Assembly: GCA_018065815.1 (NCBI GenBank)
Contig: JAGHSP010000092.1
Coordinates: 1 to 7,842, forward strand
Source of the DNA: Candidatus Sodaliphilus limicaballi
GTDB lineage: Bacteria > Bacteroidota > Bacteroidia > Bacteroidales > Muribaculaceae
Direction of reading: 5' to 3'
DNA length: 7,842 nt
The position numbers were made by a program, and so were the translations under genes. A model generated the notes under the pieces. That model was given only the letters and a program-made list of their open reading frames with translations, was not told where the DNA came from and ran no database searches. The number at the start of each line of letters is the position of its first letter. Position 1 is the stretch's first letter. Below are positions 1 to 5,574 of this stretch, one piece after another.

Positions 1-901
1 TGCTCTGGTGGAGCAAGTGGATGAACTCGCGTGCTGAAGCTTTCTGATAACCGTTCTTCAGGGTGTGGATGCATCCTTCCATCTCATTCTTGAAGCCTTC
101 GGCACCATCAGCCACTGTGCTTCCACTGCCGATGACGGGAATGGCTACAAGGTCCGTCTCGTCGATGACGGTTGACTCGGAGAGTACCGTGACATACTTC
201 GTCTGGCGAACAAACTTGAAGAGAAGGCCTACGTTGTTGATTTCGGCCTTGATGTTGTATTGCAGTCCGCTGTGCGCCGTCATCCTGTCGAAGGCATTGC
301 GGGCCTGCAGGCCTTTCGCCGGCAGAACGAGCGGATGGCGTTGCAGGTCTTCGAGCGTGATGCCTTTCTGCTGAGCCAGCGGGTGCTGACTGTTGACGAC
401 GGCAGCCAGACGATTGTTGAAGAGCACCTGGCTCTCAATGCGCGGATTGCCCTCACTGGGCTTGAAGGCCAGCACGAGGTCAAGTTCGTGCCGCTGCAGC
501 CGTTCAATGAGGTCTTCCATCGACGAGAAACAGACGGACAGCTTCACCTTCGGATGCTTGTGCATGAAGTCGATCATCGTCTCGGCCATGATGCCGCTGA
601 AGGAGAAGGTGACGCCTATATTGAGTTCGCCCGTCAGCAATTGTCCCAGCTCCTGTATCCGCTGCACGCAGTTGTCCACCATATATACGCTGTCGCGTGC
701 CATCGGCAGCAACATCTCTCCGGCCTCGGTGAGTATCACTTCATGGCTATTGCGCACGAAGAGTTGTTGCGACAGTTCCTGCTCCAGATGCAGAATCTGC
801 TGTGAGAGCGTGCTCTGGGTGATAAAAAGTTCGCGTGCAGCCTGCGAGAAATTGAGCGTCTCGGCCACGCGGAGGAAGTATTTCAGTTGTCTTATTTCCA
901 T
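1..901 (-). CDS. LysR-family transcriptional regulator, C-terminus cut by window edge
   Basis: DNA-binding regulator of the LysR family, likely controlling the divergent exporter unit. I translated it directly from the reverse strand: ATG at 901-899, then 300 codons with no stop to the left edge. Residues 1-60 form the family's winged helix-turn-helix, beginning MEIRQLKYFLRVAETLNFSQ, followed by the typical AARELFITQSTLSQQI recognition helix and a FVR...LTEAGE wing. From about residue 90 an effector-binding domain follows (GELNIGVTFSFSG, then ELDLVLAFKP). Full-length members are about 290-310 residues, so only a few C-terminal residues are missing. A -7 box lies about 20 bases upstream of the start. 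It lacks an obvious OxyR cysteine pair, so a peroxide sensor is unlikely. The effector is unknown; an amino acid is an inference from the neighbouring ThrE gene. Confidence 0.93.
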   Translation of the reverse strand, partial: MEIRQLKYFLRVAETLNFSQAARELFITQSTLSQQILHLEQELSQQLFVRNSHEVILTEAGEMLLPMARDSVYMVDNCVQRIQELGQLLTGELNIGVTFSFSGIMAETMIDFMHKHPKVKLSVCFSSMEDLIERLQRHELDLVLAFKPSEGNPRIESQVLFNNRLAAVVNSQHPLAQQKGITLEDLQRHPLVLPAKGLQARNAFDRMTAHSGLQYNIKAEINNVGLLFKFVRQTKYVTVLSESTVIDETDLVAIPVIGSGSTVADGAEGFKNEMEGCIHTLKNGYQKASAREFIHLLHQS

Positions 902-922
902 TGTACATTCTGTTTTCGGCTG

Positions 923-930
923 CAAAATTA
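923..930 (-). promoter_or_regulatory. Bacteroidetes-type -7 box for the LysR gene
   Basis: The reverse strand reads TAATTTTG, an exact match to the Bacteroidetes sigma-ABfr -7 consensus TAnnTTTG. It lies about 21 bases upstream of the LysR start codon, giving a very short leader. No convincing TTTG -33 box is present at the expected distance, which would suit a weak or regulated promoter. Confidence 0.6.
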
Positions 931-959
931 CCACAAATCATCGAAACGTCAGCATTCTT

Positions 960-982
960 TGCTATCGTTTTTGCCGATAGCA
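960..982. promoter_or_regulatory. Candidate LysR operator (8-bp perfect inverted repeat)
   Basis: TGCTATCG at 960-967 and CGATAGCA at 975-982 are perfect inverted repeats separated by 7 bases. The core ATC-N9-GAT matches the LysR-family T-N11-A rule (T965, A977). It sits in the divergent intergenic region about 30 bases upstream of the LysR -7 box, where autorepression and activation of the divergent gene would both be possible. Binding by this particular LysR protein is inferred. Confidence 0.62.
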
Positions 983-1024
983 GCATTTGGTGTTTAGCCA
1001 ATCACCACATTCGGCAGAAACCAT

Positions 1025-1048
1025 TACCGATTGCTGGCCATGTCGGTA
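1025..1048. promoter_or_regulatory. Second inverted repeat near the exporter promoter
   Basis: TACCGA at 1025-1030 and TCGGTA at 1043-1048 form a perfect 6-bp inverted repeat with a 12-base spacer, overlapping the -33 area of the rightward promoter. Its centre is about 65 bases, roughly six helical turns, from the centre of the 960-982 palindrome. Both sites share a CCGAT element. It may be the activation half of a two-site LysR control region, but it is shorter and less certain than the first. Confidence 0.42.
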
Positions 1049-1064
1049 GAAGGCCGTAATTTTG
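1030..1064 (+). promoter_or_regulatory. Bacteroidetes-type promoter for the RCK_C/thrE unit
   Basis: TAATTTTG at 1057-1064 matches the -7 consensus TAnnTTTG exactly. A weak -33 candidate (ATTG at 1030-1033) lies about 23 bases upstream, slightly too far. Transcription would begin near 1070, giving a leader of about 40 bases that contains an AAAGGAAAC stretch shortly before the ATG at 1114. Confidence 0.62.
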
Positions 1065-1113
1065 CACCCCGAAATCGAACGTTAAACAAATAAAACAGAA
1101 AGGAAACAAGACA

Positions 1114-1446
1114 ATGACAACAAGTTGGTTGATTGTATTAGGAGAGTTTGCAGTATTCTTCACCTGTGCGTACTGGTATCTTCATCGTTCACGTGAGTGC
1201 AGTTTTGCCGTCAGGGTGGAGCGCGACAGCATCGAGGGCATGACGCTTGGGAAGGTGGGGGAACTCATCCGCCGACATTTTACCGTCTCTGAGATTCTTG
1301 CAGCCGACTCGGCGAAGAATGTGATGAATCCAGCCGACTCCACTGTGCTGCATCAAGGCGATCACCTGCTCATCAAGGCTCGCCCTGAAGATAGAGAGGC
1401 GATTATCGCATTCCTCGGACAACCAGACAACATGCAGTGGATATGA
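1114..1446 (+). CDS. Small single-pass membrane protein with RCK_C/TrkA_C-like domain
   Basis: A 110-residue protein. Residues 4-23 are a hydrophobic segment (WLIVLGEFAVFFTCAYWYLH), followed by HRSR, suggesting one membrane anchor with the rest cytoplasmic. Residues about 28-103 resemble the RCK_C (TrkA_C) ligand-binding domain: a beta strand (FAVRVERDS), GMTLGKVGELIRRHF, then the typical DSTVLHQGDHLLIKARPED pattern. In known systems such domains are regulatory modules of potassium channels and of YidE/AspT-type transporters, where they bind small ligands. A free-standing, membrane-tethered version is unusual. Its stop overlaps the thrE start at ATGA (1443-1446), so translation is probably coupled. 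I infer that it modulates the exporter. The start is supported by the promoter and leader upstream. The domain call rests on pattern recognition only. Confidence 0.82.
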   Translation: MTTSWLIVLGEFAVFFTCAYWYLHRSRECSFAVRVERDSIEGMTLGKVGELIRRHFTVSEILAADSAKNVMNPADSTVLHQGDHLLIKARPEDREAIIAFLGQPDNMQWI

Positions 1447-2750
1447 TGAGCGAGGGAGAGATACAACGCAGGCTCGACCTGCTGCTGCGCACGGGATGCC
1501 TGCTCATGGAGAGCGGTGCCGACACGAGCCGCGTGATGCGCACCATGAAGCGCGTTGCTGCCTACATGGGTCTGCCGCTCGAAAGGCTCAACATCTACAT
1601 CGTTTTCAACATGCTGATGGTTAACCTGCCTGACTGCCGGCAGTCGTTTACGCGCTTTCAGCGTGTAGAGCGTCATGGTATCGACCTCGACACGCTGCGG
1701 CAGGTAAGCCATCTGTCGTGTGAGGCTCAGCGCACGGGCTACTCGCTCGACTACTATGAACGGCAGTTGTCGCAGATAGCCTGCCAGCGCCGTAACTATT
1801 CTCCCTGGCAGGTGGCTGTGGGGGGCGGTTTGGCCTGCGGCGGCTTCTGCATACAGTTTGGCTGCGACTGGACGGCCTTCTTCTATGCAGCCCTTGCCGC
1901 CATCCTCGGTTTGCGTCTGCGTATGTGGCTGGGGGCAGTGGGCAGCAATGCCCTTGTCAACACTGGTGTGGTGGCTTTCGTCTCTACGCTGATAGCCTGG
2001 GCCTTCAGCGAGCTGTCGCAGTGGGCTACGGCCTCGGACGGGGCGATGGGCATCTTTGCATCCAGCACGCCGTGGCATCCGTTGCTGGCCTGTGCGCTGT
2101 TCATCGTGCCGGGGGTGGCGCTTATCAATTTTGTCAGCGACATACTCTCCGGCTACACACAGATAGGCGTGACGCGGGCAATGGGAACGCTGACGACGCT
2201 CCTCGCCATGGCTTTCGGCATTGCCTTTGCCATTCGGGTGTGTGGCATAGACAACTTTGCCAAGAACCTGCCGATGACTCCCCATCATGCCTACGACGAG
2301 TATTCGCTTGCAGCCGCCGTATCGGCCATCGGCTTCTCCATGATTTTCAACACGCCGCGCCATCTGATGGGCTTTGTGGCACTGGGCGGTGTCGTCAGCG
2401 TCTGCACGCGCAACTTCGTCAACCTCGGACCCTCCAGCGGCAACATCGGGCTTGACCTGGGGCTTGTCGTCGGTTCGTTCGTAGGGTCTGCTGTTGTGAG
2501 CATACTCTGCTGCGCACTGGTGCGCTGGCTGCACACGCCCCACCAGCTGCTGAGCATTCCGAGTGTCATCCCGATGATACCTGGTGTGCTGATGTATCGC
2601 GCCCTGTTTGCGTTCATCAATATGCACGGTGTCGTAGGCGAGGTGACCGTGGCGATGAATTATGCGATACAGGCCTCGCTCATCATTCTCTTCATAGCCC
2701 TTGGCGTGGCCATACCCAACGTGTTTTTCCGCCGGATGATACCGGCATGA
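1443..2750 (+). CDS. thrE: ThrE-family threonine/serine exporter
   Basis: Inner-membrane exporter of the ThrE family, which in Corynebacterium exports threonine and serine using the proton gradient. The protein is 435 residues. The N-terminal half matches the ThrE/DUF1212 domain: LLRTGCLLMESGADTSRVMR near residues 14-33, a cytoplasmic stretch to about 118, then membrane segments from about 122. The C-terminal part (about 285-430) matches the second DUF3815-like membrane domain, with the characteristic PSVIPMIPGVLMYRAL stretch at about 373-388. Here the two domains are fused in one chain; in many bacteria they are two genes. I prefer the ATG at 1443 because it overlaps the upstream stop as ATGA; a GTG at 1437 and an ATG at 1446 are alternatives. 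The substrate is inferred from the family; other small amino acids or organic acids are possible. Confidence 0.88.
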   Translation: MMSEGEIQRRLDLLLRTGCLLMESGADTSRVMRTMKRVAAYMGLPLERLNIYIVFNMLMVNLPDCRQSFTRFQRVERHGIDLDTLRQVSHLSCEAQRTGYSLDYYERQLSQIACQRRNYSPWQVAVGGGLACGGFCIQFGCDWTAFFYAALAAILGLRLRMWLGAVGSNALVNTGVVAFVSTLIAWAFSELSQWATASDGAMGIFASSTPWHPLLACALFIVPGVALINFVSDILSGYTQIGVTRAMGTLTTLLAMAFGIAFAIRVCGIDNFAKNLPMTPHHAYDEYSLAAAVSAIGFSMIFNTPRHLMGFVALGGVVSVCTRNFVNLGPSSGNIGLDLGLVVGSFVGSAVVSILCCALVRWLHTPHQLLSIPSVIPMIPGVLMYRALFAFINMHGVVGEVTVAMNYAIQASLIILFIALGVAIPNVFFRRMIPA

Positions 2751-2827
2751 AGGCCCAGAACTCGGCGATACATGCTATTACAATGTACTTGATGAAGCTC
2801 ATATTACCTACAATTTTAGTTCCATGA
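2747..2827 (+). other. 26-codon ORF overlapping the thrE stop, possible truncated third gene
   Basis: An ATG at 2747 overlaps the thrE stop codon as ATGA, the same coupling seen between the two upstream genes. It opens a 26-residue frame (MKAQNSAIHAITMYLMKLIL, then six more residues). It ends inside the GNAT relic on the other strand, so it may be the start of a third operon gene lost in the rearrangement. An opposing reading exists: a minus-strand ATG at 2802, six bases after the GNAT stop, opens a hydrophobic 36-codon frame beginning MSFIKYIVIACIAEF. At most one is likely to be a real gene start. Neither resembles a protein I know. Confidence 0.2.
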
Positions 2828-2960
2828 TAATATCACAGCGGTCATAGGTGCTCCCCTCCAAGGAAATCTCATGGAATCCTAGCTTACGGTACAGATGGAT
2901 AGAGGCTTCCAGCTTAGTATTCCCTTCAAGATAAAGACGTTTTGCCCCTATTTTCTTTGC
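2808..2960 (-). pseudogene. C-terminal fragment of a GNAT N-acetyltransferase
   Basis: The reverse strand from 2960 to the TAG at 2810-2808 encodes about 50 residues with the classic end of a GNAT acetyltransferase: AKKIGAKRLYLEGNTKLEAS, then IHLYRKLGFHEI, and a final DIIMELKL strand before the stop. The KLEASIHLYRKLGF block corresponds to the family's last conserved helix and strand, usually found near residue 130-150 of such proteins. The catalytic and acetyl-CoA-binding parts are absent. Upstream the frame runs without interruption into a copied piece of the SprT-like gene and reaches a stop inside the palindrome at 3035-3033; there is no ATG. Codon choice (TTG, ATA, GGG) is AT-richer than its neighbours. 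It is a relic created by recombination, or an assembly chimera. Confidence 0.72.
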
Positions 2961-3010
2961 ACGCGACAGTACGATGGGCACAGACGGCAGTTTCCCTTTG
3001 AAGATGAGCG
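2957..3010 (-). repeat. 54-bp duplicated piece of the SprT-like gene
   Basis: This stretch matches 3723-3776 at 53 of 54 positions; the only difference is T2970 against C3736. It corresponds to about residues 17-34 of the SprT-like protein (IFKGKLPSVPIVLSRA). One end joins in frame to the GNAT fragment at the SRA codons, and the other end abuts the palindrome beginning at 3011. The near-identity implies a recent copy event. Confidence 0.93.
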
Positions 3011-3103
3011 TAGATAGAAGGGACGGTTCTTTTTATCTAGTTTTGAGCGTCTAAAGCGACAAAATGCAAAAAACTAGATAAAAAGAACCGTCCCTTTTAT
3101 CTA
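3011..3103. repeat. REP-like long palindrome with 34-nt arms
   Basis: The arms 3011-3044 and 3070-3103 are reverse complements at 33 of 34 positions (mismatch 3017/3097), with a 27-bp uninterrupted core at 3018-3044 and 3070-3096. The 25-base loop is 3045-3069. Each arm carries AAGGGACGGTTC followed by a T-run and TATCTAG. TTTTATCTAGTTTTG occurs as a direct repeat at 3031-3045 and 3095-3109. From memory, sequences containing GGGACGGTTCT are typical of REP elements mobilised by RAYT (Y1) transposases, but no such gene is present here. It lies 27 bases beyond the SprT-like stop and has no T-tract after either arm, so it is not a standard intrinsic terminator, although it could stabilise or end the transcript. 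Confidence 0.88.
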
Positions 3104-3129
3104 GTTTTGGTGAAAATGTTGTTGTTTCC

Positions 3130-3825
3130 CTATTTGTTTACTGTGGGGGATACTCTCACGTTGTTGCCGTCGGGGTCGCATAGCACGTCGTGTGAGCCGT
3201 GGAGGTGGGCGGCGAGGTCGTCGGGGTCCACGTGGTAGATCTTGAGCGCGCCCGAGTTGGGGTAGCGGTTGAAGAACGGGTCGTTGCTCATGTAGAACTT
3301 GACGCTCTTGGCCAGAGGACTGGACATCACTCCGTTGTAGTAATCGGTGATGCGGTTGGTGATGCGTGGCAGCACTTTGATGCCTGTCTTGCCGTTGGTC
3401 ATCTGCACCACCGCCACCACGTGCCACCTCTTGCGCTGGACGGGCGCCTTGGCCACGGGCTGGTTGTTTGAGATGGTGATGTGTCGCCCGAAGCGCTCGT
3501 TGATGGTGGCCATGAGTTGCCTGAATATCTTGCCGTGTGGCGATGTGTCGCGCAGCTGGTTCACTGCAATGCAGCAGTGAATCATCTCGTGGATGAGGAC
3601 GTCGTCGAGCTGGTCCTCGCTCATGTCGTATGCCACGCTGATGCGGATGATGAAGTCGAAGAACTCCTCCTGCCCCTGCGCGTTGATGCGTCCCTTGTAC
3701 TCACACTTGCCCAGGAATGTCCTTGCACGCGACAGCACGATGGGCACAGACGGCAGTTTCCCTTTGAAGATGAGCGCATTGAAGTGCTCGTAACGGTCAA
3801 GCAGATATGGTATAGCGGGAACCAT
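3130..3825 (-). CDS. SprT-like zinc metalloprotease-domain protein
   Basis: A 231-residue protein with an SprT-like domain in its first half. HEMIH at residues 79-83 is the HExxH zinc motif with catalytic Glu80, and His97 in SPHGKIFRQLM is the probable third zinc ligand. The eukaryotic relative SPRTN degrades DNA-protein crosslinks; bacterial members are poorly characterised. The E. coli SprT is about 165 residues. This one has a C-terminal extension (about 115-231) without the cysteine pairs of the usual zinc ribbon. The start at 3825 overlaps the NUDIX stop as TGATG, so the two are translationally coupled. It is the last gene of the leftward operon, and a palindrome follows its stop. A piece of it (residues 17-34) is duplicated at 2957-3010. 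The substrate is unknown. Confidence 0.88.
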   Translation of the reverse strand: MVPAIPYLLDRYEHFNALIFKGKLPSVPIVLSRARTFLGKCEYKGRINAQGQEEFFDFIIRISVAYDMSEDQLDDVLIHEMIHCCIAVNQLRDTSPHGKIFRQLMATINERFGRHITISNNQPVAKAPVQRKRWHVVAVVQMTNGKTGIKVLPRITNRITDYYNGVMSSPLAKSVKFYMSNDPFFNRYPNSGALKIYHVDPDDLAAHLHGSHDVLCDPDGNNVRVSPTVNK

Positions 3826-4343
3826 CAGCGGGTGAGGGTTGCATAGTAGATGGCGTCCATTTCCTCATAGGAGAAATCGGCGCTGACAAACTCGCCTGTG
3901 CGCAGCTTGATGAAGTGGGACAGTCGCTCGAGCGCTTTCTCGTAGATAAGTTTGTGGTCAAATGCCAGGTCGGGCAGCTTGTTGAGGGGGAACCACTGGG
4001 CGCTGGCGGCATCGTCGCCGGGCTGCACGTCGCTGGTGCGCACAAGTGTGAAGTAGGCTATCGAGATCACTCGCTCGCGCGGGTCGCGGTGGGGTGCTGT
4101 GAATGCTCCCAGCTGCTCGATGTGCTCGATGTGCAGGCCTGTTTCCTCGGCCAGCTCGCGTCGCGCGCCGTCGGGGGCGTCCTCGTCGATGTTGAGGAAA
4201 CCTCCGGGAAAAGCCCATGCGCCCTTGAACGGTTCGCCGCCGCGCTCGATGAGCAGCACGTTCAGTTTCACTCCGTCATAGCCAAACACGACGCAGTCGG
4301 TGGTAATGGCAGGGTGGGGGTGCTTGTAGGTGTATTCGCTCAT
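3825..4343 (-). CDS. NUDIX hydrolase (ADP-ribose pyrophosphatase-like)
   Basis: A 172-residue NUDIX hydrolase. The NUDIX box is complete: G48, E54, then RELAEETGL at 62-70, with the metal-binding glutamates Glu66 and Glu67 present. The N-terminus (HPHPAITTDCVVFGYD) and the stretch FTAPHRDPRERVISIAYF resemble COG1051 enzymes and the catalytic half of the NrtR regulators. These hydrolyse nucleoside diphosphates linked to another moiety, often ADP-ribose. The protein stops soon after FSYEEMDAIYYATL, about where NrtR proteins begin their winged-helix domain, so it is probably an enzyme rather than a DNA-binding regulator. It starts 10 bases after meaB and overlaps the SprT-like gene by one base. 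Substrate specificity cannot be read from the sequence. Confidence 0.92.
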   Translation of the reverse strand: MSEYTYKHPHPAITTDCVVFGYDGVKLNVLLIERGGEPFKGAWAFPGGFLNIDEDAPDGARRELAEETGLHIEHIEQLGAFTAPHRDPRERVISIAYFTLVRTSDVQPGDDAASAQWFPLNKLPDLAFDHKLIYEKALERLSHFIKLRTGEFVSADFSYEEMDAIYYATLTR

Positions 4344-4353
4344 AAGAGTTAGT

Positions 4354-5517
4354 TTAAAGGTTTATCTTGTTCTTGTTGTAATAAAACTCAAGCACATCGG
4401 TTGCTGCGACAAACGATGACTGGGCGTTGGCGAGCACCATCTGCTCTTTCATCTCGAGCATGCGTTCCACCTCGGGGTCGCTGTAGAAGCGTGCTTTGAG
4501 TTGCTCGTTGATGGTCTCAAACATCCAGTATTTTTCCTGCTCACGGCGTTTCTCCTCGAAGAAGCCTGTCTTGCGCACGTGGTCGAAGTAGCGGTCAATC
4601 ATGTCCCACACCTTGTCGATGTTGAGCTCGTAGTAGCCTGAGTAGGTCACGACCTCGGGGAGGAACCCGCTGGGCGGCAGGGGGAACAGGTGCAGCGCAT
4701 TGCGGAACTGTGCTGCGGCCAGGTTGGCGCGGTCCACGTTGTCGCCATCGCATTTGTTGATGACGATGCCGTCGGCCATCTCCATGATGCCGCGCTTGAT
4801 GCCTTGCAGCTCGTCGCCGGTGCCAGCCAGCTGGATGAGCAGGAAGTAATCGACCATCGAATGAACGGCAGTCTCACTCTGGCCCACACCCACGGTCTCG
4901 ACAAAGATGTTGTCATACCCGGCAGCTTCGCACAGCACGATGGTCTCGCGTGTCTTGCGTGCCACGCCACCCAGGCTGCCAGCCGAGGGGCTGGGACGAA
5001 TGAACACGTCGTTCTGCACCGAGAGTTTCTCCATGCGTGTCTTGTCGCCCAGGATGGAGCCCTTGCTGCGCTCGCTGCTGGGGTCGATGGCCAGCACAGC
5101 GAGTTTGCCGCCACGGTTGAGCACGTGCATGCCGAAGACGTCGATCGAGGTGCTCTTGCCTGCTCCGGGGACGCCGGTGATGCCTATGCGGCGGCTGTTG
5201 CCCGTGTAGGGAAGGCACTTGGTGATAACCTCCTGGGCTATCATCTGGTGCTCGGGCATGAGGCTCTCGACCAGAGTCACTGCCTGTCCCAGCACGGCGG
5301 GGTTGCCCTTGCGTATGCCTTCAACATAGTCGTTGACGCTCAGCTGGGGGCGGCGCTTGCGTTTGAGATATGGGTTCACCATGGGAGGCTGCTCGATGCC
5401 GGCGTTCACCTGGAGGCCGGCATAGTCGTTCTCGGGATGATGGTCGCAGTTGGCAAATTCAGCGTGGTCGCAGTGGGCAACCTCGGGGTTGTTAATATTC
5501 ATTTCGTTGTCGTTCAT
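4354..5517 (-). CDS. meaB: Methylmalonyl-CoA mutase-associated GTPase MeaB
   Basis: Cytoplasmic G3E-family GTPase that loads and protects the adenosylcobalamin cofactor of methylmalonyl-CoA mutase, a step in the succinate-propionate route of Bacteroidales. The 387-residue chain shows Walker A GVPGAGKST at 115-123, the DPSS segment at 145-148, the switch ETVGVGQSE at 207-215, and the NKCD guanine-specificity motif at 254-257. The C-terminal helical region (from about 310) matches the dimerisation arm of the family. Homologues of about 330 residues begin near residue 60 here; Bacteroidales members add a stretch like residues 28-60. The first 27 residues are an extra tail rich in Cys and His (HCDH and NCDHH). 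If the tail is not real, Met46 is an alternative start. No mutase gene lies in the window. A 57-base gap with a tandem repeat separates it from the DUF1573 gene upstream. Confidence 0.95.
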   Translation of the reverse strand: MNDNEMNINNPEVAHCDHAEFANCDHHPENDYAGLQVNAGIEQPPMVNPYLKRKRRPQLSVNDYVEGIRKGNPAVLGQAVTLVESLMPEHQMIAQEVITKCLPYTGNSRRIGITGVPGAGKSTSIDVFGMHVLNRGGKLAVLAIDPSSERSKGSILGDKTRMEKLSVQNDVFIRPSPSAGSLGGVARKTRETIVLCEAAGYDNIFVETVGVGQSETAVHSMVDYFLLIQLAGTGDELQGIKRGIMEMADGIVINKCDGDNVDRANLAAAQFRNALHLFPLPPSGFLPEVVTYSGYYELNIDKVWDMIDRYFDHVRKTGFFEEKRREQEKYWMFETINEQLKARFYSDPEVERMLEMKEQMVLANAQSSFVAATDVLEFYYNKNKINL

Positions 5518-5536
5518 ATCGTTGTTTTCTTTAATA

Positions 5537-5563
5537 AGCTATCTAAGCTATCTAGGCTATCTA
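5537..5563. repeat. 9-bp tandem repeat, three units, upstream of meaB
   Basis: Three consecutive units AGCTATCTA, AGCTATCTA and GGCTATCTA occupy most of the 57-base gap between the long DUF1573 gene and meaB. Because the unit is short and nearly perfect it may change copy number by slippage. It lies 20 bases from the meaB start codon, so a change would alter the spacing of the translation-initiation region. No -7 box is visible in the gap. Confidence 0.9.
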
Positions 5564-5574
5564 GATTGTTTCTT

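Noticed and set aside
1..901. OxyR identity for the LysR protein
   Set aside because: The inverted repeat contains CTAT/ATAG words reminiscent of OxyR sites, but the protein lacks the recognisable OxyR cysteine context and the neighbour is an exporter.
260..980. Plus-strand frames of 181 and 195 codons at the left end
   Set aside because: They overlap the LysR gene, whose reverse-strand translation is continuous and matches the family from HTH to effector domain.
1362..2627. 421-codon open frame antisense to the exporter gene
   Set aside because: Low-complexity, polar shadow translation (many H, Q, R) opposite a GC-rich gene that has clear ThrE motifs and an operon context.
3011..3103. Intrinsic terminator for the leftward operon
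   Set aside because: The stem is very long and neither arm is followed by a T-tract in its transcription direction. It looks like a REP-type repeat, although an effect on transcript ends is possible.
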